A stretch of DNA of 44,821 nt from Phycisphaerae bacterium (GTDB taxonomy: Bacteria; Planctomycetota; Phycisphaerae; UBA1845). The stretch's first letter is position 1. Each line of letters begins with the position of its first letter. Location: positions 1-44,821 of the forward strand of contig JAJDDT010000037.1 of the NCBI GenBank assembly GCA_029260165.1, given 5' to 3'. Made by a program: the position numbers and the translations under genes. Of the stretch, positions 14,775 through 22,633 are shown one piece after another. The notes below the pieces were generated by a model. That model was not told the origin of the DNA. It saw only the letters and a program-made list of their open reading frames with translations, and searched no databases.

Positions 14775-16694
14775 TTAGTTGATTAGTTCGACAGGTCGTT
14801 TCCCACCGAGCCTCATGAAGATTTCCTCCAATTCAGCCTGGTAAGTTGCGATGTCGTTGCTGGTAGCCTGGAGGTGTTCACCACCTCCGATGGCCGCGAC
14901 CTCCTCCATGAGGCCTGCGTCAGCGTAGGCACCCACGCTGACGGCGAAAATCCGATAACCCAGATCAGATGCAATTTGCGCCTGATCGAGCACATATTGC
15001 CTTGCCGCAGCAAGAATATCCTGCTGATCCGCCCAGGAACCAGACGGATACTGCCCGGTCGGCGTGATGTTCGCGTTTCCATCAGTTAGCAACACGATCA
15101 TCTTATGGGACGCGCTGCGTGCCGCCGTCCCGGACAACGTCTCAATACCATACGAGAGACCACCACCCATGTTGGTCCAGCCATCGTAGTGGCCTGCCTG
15201 CATCTGCGTGAGCCCGTTACTGCCGGTTGAAATATCAAACAGATCAGGATTTGAAACCAACGGTACCTGGTGACGCATCGTGTAACCGTAGATATCGAGT
15301 GCCAATTGGTCGTCGTTGTCAAAACTACTGACAACATCAACCATCAGCTCGACGGAGTCCTTGACCGCCTGCATCGGCTGACAAGGTGTGTCAGCCAATT
15401 CGGGCGTCTTGCTGTTCGACCACCGCTGCTCCAACAGGTAATCGGTAAACGTCTTGGGACCGAAGCAGTATCGGAAATTGCTATTGGCACTCGTCATGCG
15501 CGACCACGACGAAGCAGCCCAGTTGATGTAGTCAAGCCATCTCGAGCCAGGCTCACCGAAGAACGATTCGATGTACTCGATTTCATAGCTATCGATACGA
15601 TCATCGCCGTTACCAGGAGACGCCCCCGGCACGGATTCCCACGCGCCACCGGTTTTTCCGCTGTCCCAACGGGCAAGCCCGAGGGCAACAGCAACCTGTC
15701 GCCTGTAACGAGAGTAACTGGAATGGTGGCCCGTATTGAGAATCTGCGCAGTCTCCTCCGGACTGTATTGGGCACCACCACTGAATTGGATGTTGCTGAG
15801 GAACCCGCTCACCGTCGCGCCGGTCCAGTCGCTTTGACCGCTGCCATAACGCGGCAGTCGGATCAACCCCGAATCGGCGGCAGGATCGTAGCCGTCGGTG
15901 AACGACTCATCACCCCAGCGCGATTCCTGGAAAATTCCCCAGGCTGGTCCGGCAGACTGAGAGTTGAATCCCTCACCGTCCAGAGCGAGACCGGCCAGGC
16001 CCGCCGGGGTCCACATGGAACCTGCATCATCCGAACCGCCCGGCAGTGCAGCCCAGACGTCCCAGATGTTGATGGTTGTATCCGCATAGCTGCCAAGCTC
16101 GCTGTCATCGTTGTGCGAAGCTGACAGGTCAGCCACGATCACGATATCACGAGGCACGAGCAGCGCGGTCGCTTCCGCGGTCATCGTGCGCTCGTTTCTT
16201 CCGAAATAACGAGCGAAAAACAGCTCTCTTGTAGCAGACACACGAACCGTAACGGCGTCCGGGAATTCGGAATCCGCAACCTCGGAGAATTCGTATTGTC
16301 CGCCGACGAGGTTGGCTCTCCCGAGCGTGATGTCACCCACACCAACGGTGACAGGATCGTTCACAACGTCGTTGTGTACAACGTATTCCTCCGCAGCGGC
16401 ACGAGCGAGGTTTGGTCCACTACTGCCCTCGCCCAGCATCGCTGCTGCCGCGAGCGCGGCTGCGTCCGCAGTTCGCTGCAAATCTGCCCTGACGTTCCAT
16501 AAATACCCCATATCGACGACCAACGCAGCCATTCCAATCATGATCGTCGAGACGGTCATGACTTGAACGGCGATCACACCTCGACGGCGCGTCGGTCTTC
16601 GGGGCCGCATTCGCCGGCAACCGTCACTTCTCCCAACCGTCAAGCGGCCGAGACCGGTGGCAGTATGCCTGTCACTTGCTTTCCCATAAACCAT
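14775..16694 (-). CDS. TadG-like pseudopilin with interrupted von Willebrand A domain
   Basis: 639 residues. An Arg-rich cytoplasmic stretch precedes a pilin-like membrane helix (RRGVIAVQVMTVSTIMIGMAALVVDMG) and the Tad family segment LQRTADAAALAAAAML. A von Willebrand A domain starts with IVIVADLSAS: the MIDAS residues DxSxS are at 189-193, the MIDAS Thr at 507 (GWTNMGGGL) and Asp538 in LLTDGNAN. The helix that normally follows DxSxS (PMQAVKDSVELMVDVV) starts only near 440, so about 240 extra residues are inserted there, with many Trp, Tyr and Gly. GGGAGG lies eight bases before the ATG at 16694. TadG is a minor component anchoring Tad pili in the envelope. The insert may be an exposed adhesive module; this is inferred. 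Confidence 0.85.
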   Translation of the reverse strand: MVYGKASDRHTATGLGRLTVGRSDGCRRMRPRRPTRRRGVIAVQVMTVSTIMIGMAALVVDMGYLWNVRADLQRTADAAALAAAAMLGEGSSGPNLARAAAEEYVVHNDVVNDPVTVGVGDITLGRANLVGGQYEFSEVADSEFPDAVTVRVSATRELFFARYFGRNERTMTAEATALLVPRDIVIVADLSASHNDDSELGSYADTTINIWDVWAALPGGSDDAGSMWTPAGLAGLALDGEGFNSQSAGPAWGIFQESRWGDESFTDGYDPAADSGLIRLPRYGSGQSDWTGATVSGFLSNIQFSGGAQYSPEETAQILNTGHHSSYSRYRRQVAVALGLARWDSGKTGGAWESVPGASPGNGDDRIDSYEIEYIESFFGEPGSRWLDYINWAASSWSRMTSANSNFRYCFGPKTFTDYLLEQRWSNSKTPELADTPCQPMQAVKDSVELMVDVVSSFDNDDQLALDIYGYTMRHQVPLVSNPDLFDISTGSNGLTQMQAGHYDGWTNMGGGLSYGIETLSGTAARSASHKMIVLLTDGNANITPTGQYPSGSWADQQDILAAARQYVLDQAQIASDLGYRIFAVSVGAYADAGLMEEVAAIGGGEHLQATSNDIATYQAELEEIFMRLGGKRPVELIN

Positions 16695-16847
16695 GCTTTC
16701 GCCCTCCCGCGAGCTTGAATTCCTCGCGTCGTATTGTTTTGCCACGCTCAACGAAATGCCGAGCGAGCGGCCTTTTCAAAATAGTGCTCCACCGTCGACC
16801 ACTGCCGTACAGCAAACCGAGGCGAACAACTCCAGGGAGCGAAACCC

Positions 16848-17855
16848 CTAACTCGGTCGGATCGGTGCCGGACCAGGCTCGTCCGCCTCTTCGTCATCCT
16901 GCTGCGTTGCAGCACCTGGCGAAGCGGGTCGTTGCGGCACGCTTTGCGGAGCTCGATTCTGCCGCATCGGTCGCCCTTGATTGCGTGCGACTGACTGCGT
17001 ATTCAGCATCGAGTCCGGGCTGTCGAACATCAGCTCCACCTGCTTGCCGCCACCGTTCACCACCGTCACCGAATGACCGGTGAAAGCCTGCTGTGCCGGT
17101 GCGTCAGGAGTCTGCTGCTGCGACTTTCCTGCTCCGCCGAACAGCCCGAGCAATTCGCTTTCGGTCGCGTTGCCGGGATTGGATTCAAGGTCGTCATCCG
17201 CACTGCGCATCGCAAGGGTCAATCGACCTTTGGTTTGCGCAAGGTGCAACTTCGGAACGTCCTTGTCTCTGACGAGAAGCGTTACGGATTTCGCCACTTT
17301 CGCTTTACCACTTGATTCACTGTCGTCACTCAGCGTGCGACCGACCGCAGCCACTTCAACTTTTTGAAGCAGAATGCGACTGATCGTCTCATTTCGCCTG
17401 TCACGACGCACGTCCATCACCGCGATCACATCGACAAATCCCCCCGGCTGCAGCTGATAGGCTACACCGGTGACCTCATCAATTTTGACCGATACGGCCC
17501 GGAAACCCGGCTTGATACGAACCGTCAGTCCCGGCGGAGTTCCCTCAGGTGCCAACAACGACCCCCTGACGATAGACCCCGCCGCAATCTGCATCGCCGT
17601 AACCCGACCGACCAGACCCTCCATGCTCGCGAAACCGTCTTCGCCCAAAAGCGGTGTCTCAGGCGTTTCGATTTCCTTGAGCATTTCCTTCGTGATTTCC
17701 ATGGTCGCGGAAATGTCCACAGCGGCCACAACCGTCTTGACCATTCTCAGCGCGTTGTTCGCCTTCGCTTCCTGGATCGTGTCCAGTCCGAACTTGATCG
17801 CCAACCCACCAAGAACGACCCCCATTACCAACGGAACGATTGCTACTTTTTTCAT
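16848..17855 (-). CDS. cpaB: Flp pilus assembly protein CpaB/RcpC
   Basis: 335 residues. An N-terminal membrane anchor (VAIVPLVMGVVLGGLAIKFGL) is followed by a SAF domain (VVAAVDISATMEITKEML; GRVTAMQIAAGSIV) and the CpaB core (GFRAVSVKIDEVTGVAYQLQPGGFVDVIAV, VEVAAVGRTL, HLAQTKGRLTLAMRS). CpaB/RcpC is a periplasmic protein thought to interact with the outer-membrane secretin. The C-terminal 90 residues are Gln/Pro-rich and probably disordered. GAGG lies upstream of the ATG. Part of the flp-tadV-tadE-cpaB-tadG unit. Confidence 0.93.
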   Translation of the reverse strand: MKKVAIVPLVMGVVLGGLAIKFGLDTIQEAKANNALRMVKTVVAAVDISATMEITKEMLKEIETPETPLLGEDGFASMEGLVGRVTAMQIAAGSIVRGSLLAPEGTPPGLTVRIKPGFRAVSVKIDEVTGVAYQLQPGGFVDVIAVMDVRRDRRNETISRILLQKVEVAAVGRTLSDDSESSGKAKVAKSVTLLVRDKDVPKLHLAQTKGRLTLAMRSADDDLESNPGNATESELLGLFGGAGKSQQQTPDAPAQQAFTGHSVTVVNGGGKQVELMFDSPDSMLNTQSVARNQGRPMRQNRAPQSVPQRPASPGAATQQDDEEADEPGPAPIRPS

Positions 17856-17970
17856 CGCTATCCTCGCGATCGCCCCAGCAACGCTGCGGTTGCGTCCATG
17901 GTCTCACCCCAACGACTGAAGCTGCTCGTGTCCCAAAAATACGATTTTCAAACGGTTGGACCAGCCAACC

Positions 17971-18411
17971 CTACGGTATGGCAACGGCTGCGAAGCCCTC
18001 CTTGCGCATCGAGCAGGTGCCGCTTATCGAATAACTGCCACCAGTAAGCACATAGCCACCCGTGATCGAAATCCGCTCGATCGGAGCCGAAACCGTCACA
18101 GTCTGCATTTCGTTCGCGATCGGCGAGGCATCGAAGGTCCAGACGGTTCCTTCTTCGTAGCCAAGCGGATCCATCACCTCACGCACACGAATGGCAACAT
18201 CATCCTCGGTAGATGCTTTCAACACAGCCGTGCGGCATCCTTCGCGCGCTGCATTCGTCAGCGTCTGCCGAACTGTAAAGACCCAGCCAAACTCGACGAT
18301 TCCCATAAGGATCGCCAGGAGAAGTGGGAGAACCACCGCGAATTCAACAAGCGTGGCACCACGTCGTTTTCGCGGATAACGACGTAGCCCATTTTGTATT
18401 AATCGTCTCAT
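17971..18411 (-). CDS. tadE: Tad pseudopilin TadE
   Basis: 146 residues, the usual TadE size. The N-terminus is basic (RRYPRKRRG) and is followed by the TadE signature ATLVEFAVVLPLLLAILMGIVEFG and a hydrophilic domain with TNAAREGCRTAVL. TadE-type prepilins are cleaved by TadV and are needed for pilus biogenesis. The start codon is two bases from the tadV stop, which indicates co-translation. Confidence 0.93.
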   Translation of the reverse strand: MRRLIQNGLRRYPRKRRGATLVEFAVVLPLLLAILMGIVEFGWVFTVRQTLTNAAREGCRTAVLKASTEDDVAIRVREVMDPLGYEEGTVWTFDASPIANEMQTVTVSAPIERISITGGYVLTGGSYSISGTCSMRKEGFAAVAIP

Positions 18412-18412
18412 T

Positions 18413-18967
18413 TTATACCGTCCACCATCCCATAACTTGACCCGATAAAACGATCACAGAACCAATCGACAACGGGACACCGTAAGGCAACAGTTGCGGT
18501 TTCTTGCCCAGCGACTTCGCAGCGGCAAATTCACTGAATAACGTGGATTTGGACTGAAGCTTGGTGAGGATTAGCCCCATATTCGCCCATGCTTCAGATC
18601 CTCTTCCTGCGGCGAATATCATCACCACAGCCACGATACCTCCAATAAACGCGCCGAGCGCGAACGACACCAACGTCATGAATGGACCAAACCAGACACC
18701 AATGGCTGCCATCAGTTTGACGTCACCAGCCCCCATGCCATGCATGGCCCACGGAATGATGAGAACGCCAAACCCAACGAGCAGTCCAAGAAAACCAGCC
18801 CCAACGCCCGACCAACCGAAGAATGCCGCTTGCACGGCAAATCCAGCAGCAGCCAGCGTCACATTAAGCCAGTTTGGTACGCGGCGTTGCGCGTAGTCAA
18901 TCCAGGACGCCAGCGCCACACCGGGAATCAAAATCCCGCACGTGACACCCCAATACCCCGAAAGCAT
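18413..18967 (-). CDS. cpaA: prepilin peptidase TadV/CpaA (A24 family)
   Basis: 184 residues with about six membrane segments. The two catalytic aspartates of the A24 family are visible: Asp24 in SWIDYAQRRVPN and the Asp of GMGAGDVKLMAAIG. The enzyme cleaves the leader of Flp, TadE and TadG prepilins at the inner membrane. I chose the ATG at 18967 with a G-rich site upstream; a TTG at 18982 is an alternative. It follows flp and abuts tadE, the normal Tad gene order. Confidence 0.92.
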   Translation of the reverse strand: MLSGYWGVTCGILIPGVALASWIDYAQRRVPNWLNVTLAAAGFAVQAAFFGWSGVGAGFLGLLVGFGVLIIPWAMHGMGAGDVKLMAAIGVWFGPFMTLVSFALGAFIGGIVAVVMIFAAGRGSEAWANMGLILTKLQSKSTLFSEFAAAKSLGKKPQLLPYGVPLSIGSVIVLSGQVMGWWTV

Positions 18968-19023
18968 GATCGTGACCCCCAAGTCAGGAAACTGTACTCA
19001 AACAAACGATTCAGACACAAAGG

Positions 19024-19064
19024 GGCGGGTGGGGCACCGCCACGATTGACGACACCCACCCGCC
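19024..19064 (-). terminator. hairpin between flp and tadV (attenuator candidate)
   Basis: Perfect 10-bp arms, 19024-19033 (ggcgggtggg) and 19055-19064 (cccacccgcc), with a 21-base loop. No long T-run follows on the minus strand, so partial termination or mRNA processing is more likely than full termination. This would let pilin mRNA exceed that of the assembly genes. Confidence 0.55.
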
Positions 19065-19085
19065 TGAAACCCTTGTCATCCGTGA

Positions 19086-19268
19086 TTAGACCACGTTAGG
19101 CAGCTTGCCCTCGACGTTCGTAAACGTCTGCGATACCTTGTCGCCTACCAGCTGAATCGAGCCGATAGCCGCAACGATAATCAAGGCGAGCATGACCGCA
19201 TACTCCGTTGCAGTCGGGCCATCTTCGCTCTTGAGAAAATCTTTGCATCGATTCATGAAATTCGTCAT
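19086..19268 (-). CDS. flp: Flp-type major pilin
   Basis: 60 residues. The leader MTNFMNRCKDFLKSEDG is followed by the processing site and the mature start PTATEYAVMLALIIVAAIGSI, with Glu at +5 and Tyr at +6 as in Flp pilins. The C-terminus is short and polar. AGGAG lies seven bases before the ATG at 19268, so I reject the longer frame from 19298. It is the first gene of the Tad locus. The pilin is polymerised into the Tad fibre that mediates surface attachment. Confidence 0.93.
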   Translation of the reverse strand: MTNFMNRCKDFLKSEDGPTATEYAVMLALIIVAAIGSIQLVGDKVSQTFTNVEGKLPNVV

Positions 19269-19368
19269 TGCAATGCTCCTTTTGCATATTCCCGCCAAAG
19301 ACCCATGTCTTCAACGGAATAGATATTTGCACAGTCGGCGACCCATCCGTCGTCGCCCAACCGTCCCC

Positions 19369-19578
19369 TCACAGATTCAAAATTCGATCCAACATGGATT
19401 CAAATTTTCCAGTCGCCATCCTGGCTTCTGTTTCGTCCGTCAATCCGAAACAACACGTTTCTTCGGACGAAGCATCGAGATACGGGTCGAAGATGTGACT
19501 CTCTCCCTTATCTCCACTGCGTGCTTCCCTGTCAGCCTCAATCAGCCAACGCTTCAAACATAAGAAACAGAAAGGCAT
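19369..19578 (-). CDS. small hypothetical protein, possible zinc ribbon
   Basis: 69 residues from an internal ATG of a longer frame that starts within a terminator. It begins MPFCFLCLKRWLIEADREA, with a CxxC pair and a second Cys-Cys at about 44-45, and ends in a helix-like acidic and basic stretch (DETEARMATGKFESMLDRIL). Composition looks coding, but I see no convincing ribosome site. It is oriented like flp and ends 100 bases before it. It may be a real small protein or chance. Confidence 0.35.
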   Translation of the reverse strand: MPFCFLCLKRWLIEADREARSGDKGESHIFDPYLDASSEETCCFGLTDETEARMATGKFESMLDRILNL

Positions 19579-19741
19579 CAGGCAAAGCGTAGTTGGTAAT
19601 TTCCGTAAAATTCCGCTTATCACACGATGCCACACAGCGATACGCCGATAATCACCACAGTGCGCACAAGATATTACCCGAACAGGGTACCTTACTATTA
19701 CTTTCATCCTGAGGCGGCATCTGAGCGGTGTGATGGGACGT

Positions 19742-19781
19742 AAAAACGCCACGAGCGACGGAGGTCCCGTCGCCCGTGGCG
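19742..19781 (-). terminator. rho-independent terminator of the sigma/PDZ unit
   Basis: Arms 19747-19761 and 19767-19781 pair over 15 bases with one G-U pair and a 5-base loop. On the minus strand the hairpin is followed by TTTTTA. It lies 41 bases after the stop of the PDZ protein gene and ends the long minus-strand run. Confidence 0.9.
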
Positions 19782-19821
19782 CTGTGGTCGCATAAAACCC
19801 TTGAAAAGGGGTTTGAAGGGC

Positions 19822-21234
19822 TTATTCGCTCTCTTGCAACTCCTGATACTTCTCAAACGCATCCGCATTACGCGCTTCGAGGTCAGCCGCGTCCGAATAC
19901 ACCGTCACCAACTCGTCCCCACCCTTCCGGACGACAACTTCGATGCTTCCGTCGGCATTCTCTCGAATCGTGCGATGGGCTTTCTGCAGGTGCGCGATGT
20001 GGATGCGCGCGTTGTTGGCAGCGTGTAATGCATTGCGGGCTGCCATCGATTCGTTATCCATCCGCTGGACGTCCACATTGTGAAGCTTTTCAAGCATCTC
20101 CTGTAAAACACCACTCTCGCCATCAAGCTGAACTTTTATTTCAGCCATCCGTCGGTGGATGTCACCAATACCGTCGACCCGCAACGCCGAAAAATCCGGC
20201 CCCACCCCACCCCACGCGCTGTACGCCGAAATCCCGTGCGAATTTCGCGGAAAAGCCTTGTAGGCCTCCTCATCACCTTCAGCAAGCTCATCCTCGTCCG
20301 CATATTCATCCACGGTTTCATTACCGTCAGCGTCAATGCGTGTCACAGTGATCGGACCATCGCCCTCACGCTCAACTGTGACAGTCTCGCCATCAACAAC
20401 GACCGACGTTCTGATTTTGACGCCGTTCTCCGTGGCAAGAACATCGAATGTGTGATTTTCAACCGTCCGAAGCATCTCGCGAAGGTGCTCTGGGATATCT
20501 TCCAACTCGGCATCATCCACGCCTTTCAAAACCCACATTCCCTGTGTGTCACCAGGCTCCAACATGCGGAACTGTACGTTGTTGCTCATGTGAATTTCCG
20601 GGGTTATGCCGGGAATCCATTCGAGATTGCCCATTTCGGACCGGCTTCCCAACGTCGCGACCAGATTGCGACGCTCGCCGTCACGCACAACCGTAAACTT
20701 CACCCGCGCACCCGGACCTGCGTCGGCAATCTGACTGACAAGCTCACCAAGGTCGTTTCCGATCGCAACATCGTTGATCTCAGTGATAACATCCTTCGGA
20801 AGAAAACCCGCCTCCTCCGCCGCACTGCCCTTGGCGATATTCAGAACAGACAACCCTTCGATGTCACCTGCCGTCTCCTTCATTTCATCAGAAACGCCAC
20901 CAAGCGTAACACCAAGCCAACCCCGGTTCTCGGCATCCTCATCAACCGATACAGCAAGACTGATTGGCTGACGATCGCCGGCAGCAGCAATCACTCTGCC
21001 GCCCGGTGCGCCCTGGATAATCCGAATCTGGCCATCCTTACCCGCCTCTGCCATGACGATGACAGCACCCTGCGACGTCGCAATAGCGTTCCGAACCTGT
21101 GGATCACCTTCATCGGTCTCAATAATCAGCTCAACAGCTGCGCTCACTTTCGGCTCGTCCGCTGTTACAAAGCCACTCGCGATCCAACCGCTCACGAGCG
21201 TAGCCGCCAACACCATCACAGTTCTACTCATCAT
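19822..21234 (-). CDS. exported PDZ-domain protein
   Basis: 470 residues. It has a signal peptide (TVMVLAATLVSGWIASGFVTA) and one PDZ domain at about 95-190 (RGWLGVTLGGV, GLSVLNIAKGSAAEEAGFLPKDVITEIN, PGARVKFTVVRDGE). The remainder has beta-rich and charged segments, including an acidic stretch (DEYADEDELAEGDEEAY) and a helical C-terminus. There is no trypsin-like protease domain, so it is not HtrA. AAGGAG lies seven bases before the ATG pair at 21234-21231. It follows the sigma and anti-sigma genes and may bind or present envelope substrates to that pathway; this is inferred from position. Confidence 0.75.
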   Translation of the reverse strand: MMSRTVMVLAATLVSGWIASGFVTADEPKVSAAVELIIETDEGDPQVRNAIATSQGAVIVMAEAGKDGQIRIIQGAPGGRVIAAAGDRQPISLAVSVDEDAENRGWLGVTLGGVSDEMKETAGDIEGLSVLNIAKGSAAEEAGFLPKDVITEINDVAIGNDLGELVSQIADAGPGARVKFTVVRDGERRNLVATLGSRSEMGNLEWIPGITPEIHMSNNVQFRMLEPGDTQGMWVLKGVDDAELEDIPEHLREMLRTVENHTFDVLATENGVKIRTSVVVDGETVTVEREGDGPITVTRIDADGNETVDEYADEDELAEGDEEAYKAFPRNSHGISAYSAWGGVGPDFSALRVDGIGDIHRRMAEIKVQLDGESGVLQEMLEKLHNVDVQRMDNESMAARNALHAANNARIHIAHLQKAHRTIRENADGSIEVVVRKGGDELVTVYSDAADLEARNADAFEKYQELQESE

Positions 21235-21284
21235 CGTGTTCTCCTTCATTTCTTATGGAGGTCTCGTGCCCCCGAAGTCGTTTC

Positions 21285-21977
21285 CTACAATCCGCGGTTT
21301 CTGATCATTCGGCGTCCATGTGGCTGCGACTGTCCGTAGGTCCGCGTCCGCTGCACCTCAATCAGATAGATTTTTCCGTCTTCGCCGGGGATACCAATAA
21401 TGCCCGTATCCCGATGACGCTCCAGACGGGGTGCCTGCGTGCTGACCGGGATGATGCCGTAGTCAATCGGGCTGCGGCGCTCGTTGTTTCTCGGACGTAT
21501 GTGCTCGACGTACTCTGGTCTTGACGTCAGATCCGGTTTTTGACGTCGACGAATCGGCGAATAACCCGGTGTCGCCGGATCGTCAGCCAGGGATGACTTG
21601 ACGATCGAAGGCTCTTCAATCGGATTATCACTGTCGGACGAATGCAGGCCGATCATTCCGAACACCGCAATGCACGCAGCCGCCGCGACCGGCAACACCC
21701 ACCACAAACGCGGCATTTTCCCACCAACAGTGCCACCATTCGTCGCACCCGACGCCGCCACCCGTATCGGATGACGATGGTTTGATCTCTTGCTTGTCAC
21801 GAGGATCGAACCAAGAACATCACCACACTCGGCATCAATCCGTTCATAGTCCGCGAACAGATCCCGATACTCCGGGTTCCTGACGAGGGCGCGATCAAGC
21901 ACAAGTTGCTCGTCGGCCGTCAACTCGCCATCCAGCTTTCGGCTGATCAATCTTTCGATGTTTTCCATTTCGCTCAT
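21285..21977 (-). CDS. membrane anti-sigma factor (zinc-less type)
   Basis: 230 residues. Residues 1-60 are a helical domain with the anti-sigma layout (ISRKLDGELTADEQLVLDRAL; YRDLFADYERID) but without the HxxxCxxC zinc motif. A single membrane segment lies at about 90-110 (WWVLPVAAAACIAVFGMIGL). The C-terminal part is Arg/Pro-rich and presumably periplasmic (GIIGIPGEDGKIYLIEVQR). It starts ten bases after the ECF sigma gene, as expected for its cognate regulator. The proposed role is to hold the sigma factor at the membrane until a signal arrives. Confidence 0.72.
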   Translation of the reverse strand: MSEMENIERLISRKLDGELTADEQLVLDRALVRNPEYRDLFADYERIDAECGDVLGSILVTSKRSNHRHPIRVAASGATNGGTVGGKMPRLWWVLPVAAAACIAVFGMIGLHSSDSDNPIEEPSIVKSSLADDPATPGYSPIRRRQKPDLTSRPEYVEHIRPRNNERRSPIDYGIIPVSTQAPRLERHRDTGIIGIPGEDGKIYLIEVQRTRTYGQSQPHGRRMIRNRGL

Positions 21978-21987
21978 CGAACCAACC

Positions 21988-22551
21988 CTAAATCCTGTCT
22001 CGAAGCATTTCGCGTAGCTGTCGTCGTGCCCGCACCAATCTTGTTTCCACCGTGTCCACCGGCAAATCCATCACGTCCGCGATTTCGCGATAACTCCAAT
22101 CCTGCACATGTCGCAGAACAAACGGCTCGCGGTAAATGTCCGGAAGCGCGTCGATCGCGCGACGGACCATCCTGCGACGTTCCAAACCGTCAACCGCATC
22201 GGCCATCTGTCCGTTGTTTGAACTCGCCACTCTCTCGCGGAGAACCGTCGCGGCTTTTCGATCCCGCGTGACCTCACGCCCGGCGTCGACAGCGGCGTTT
22301 CTGGCGAGTCGATAAAGCCAGGGTCGCCAGCGGGTGGGATCGCGAAGTTTCGCGACCTGCTCCCAGAAAGTTGTCCAAACCTGCTGAACGACATCGTCGA
22401 TCCGATCCTGATCACCGAGGACACCGAAAACAACCGCCCGGACCCAGTCCGAGTGCCGCGACACCAACTCGCCGAACGCGTACCGATCCCCTTGAAGCAC
22501 CGCTTCAACTACTGGCTGATCGGGATCCACTTCTCTAACGGCCAACGTCAT
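21988..22551 (-). CDS. ECF RNA polymerase sigma factor
   Basis: 187 residues. Region 2 is at about 20-85 (YAFGELVSRHSDWVRAVVF, DRIDDVVQQVWTTFWEQ) and region 4 at about 130-180 (LPDIYREPFVLRHVQDWSYREI, ETRLVRARRQLREML). Region 1 and most of region 3 are absent, as in extracytoplasmic-function sigma factors. I chose the ATG at 22551, preceded by GTGAGG, rather than the frame start at 22647. It sits between a larA-like gene and its probable anti-sigma factor. Confidence 0.92.
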   Translation of the reverse strand: MTLAVREVDPDQPVVEAVLQGDRYAFGELVSRHSDWVRAVVFGVLGDQDRIDDVVQQVWTTFWEQVAKLRDPTRWRPWLYRLARNAAVDAGREVTRDRKAATVLRERVASSNNGQMADAVDGLERRRMVRRAIDALPDIYREPFVLRHVQDWSYREIADVMDLPVDTVETRLVRARRQLREMLRDRI

Positions 22552-22633
22552 TCGCATCCTCACCAACACAGACGAACCGGCACGCAACTGCCTGTCAACA
22601 AATGGTAAGAACCGGTCCAACCGTCTGCCAGGG

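Noticed and set aside
19274-19290. Sigma-54-like element upstream of flp (TGGC...TGCA on the minus strand)
   Set aside because: The spacing between the GG and GC elements is one base too short and the rest of the consensus is poor.
20155-21339. Plus-strand frame of 394 codons opposite the PDZ gene
   Set aside because: The antisense frame has no family features, whereas the minus strand has a signal peptide, PDZ domain, ribosome site and terminator.
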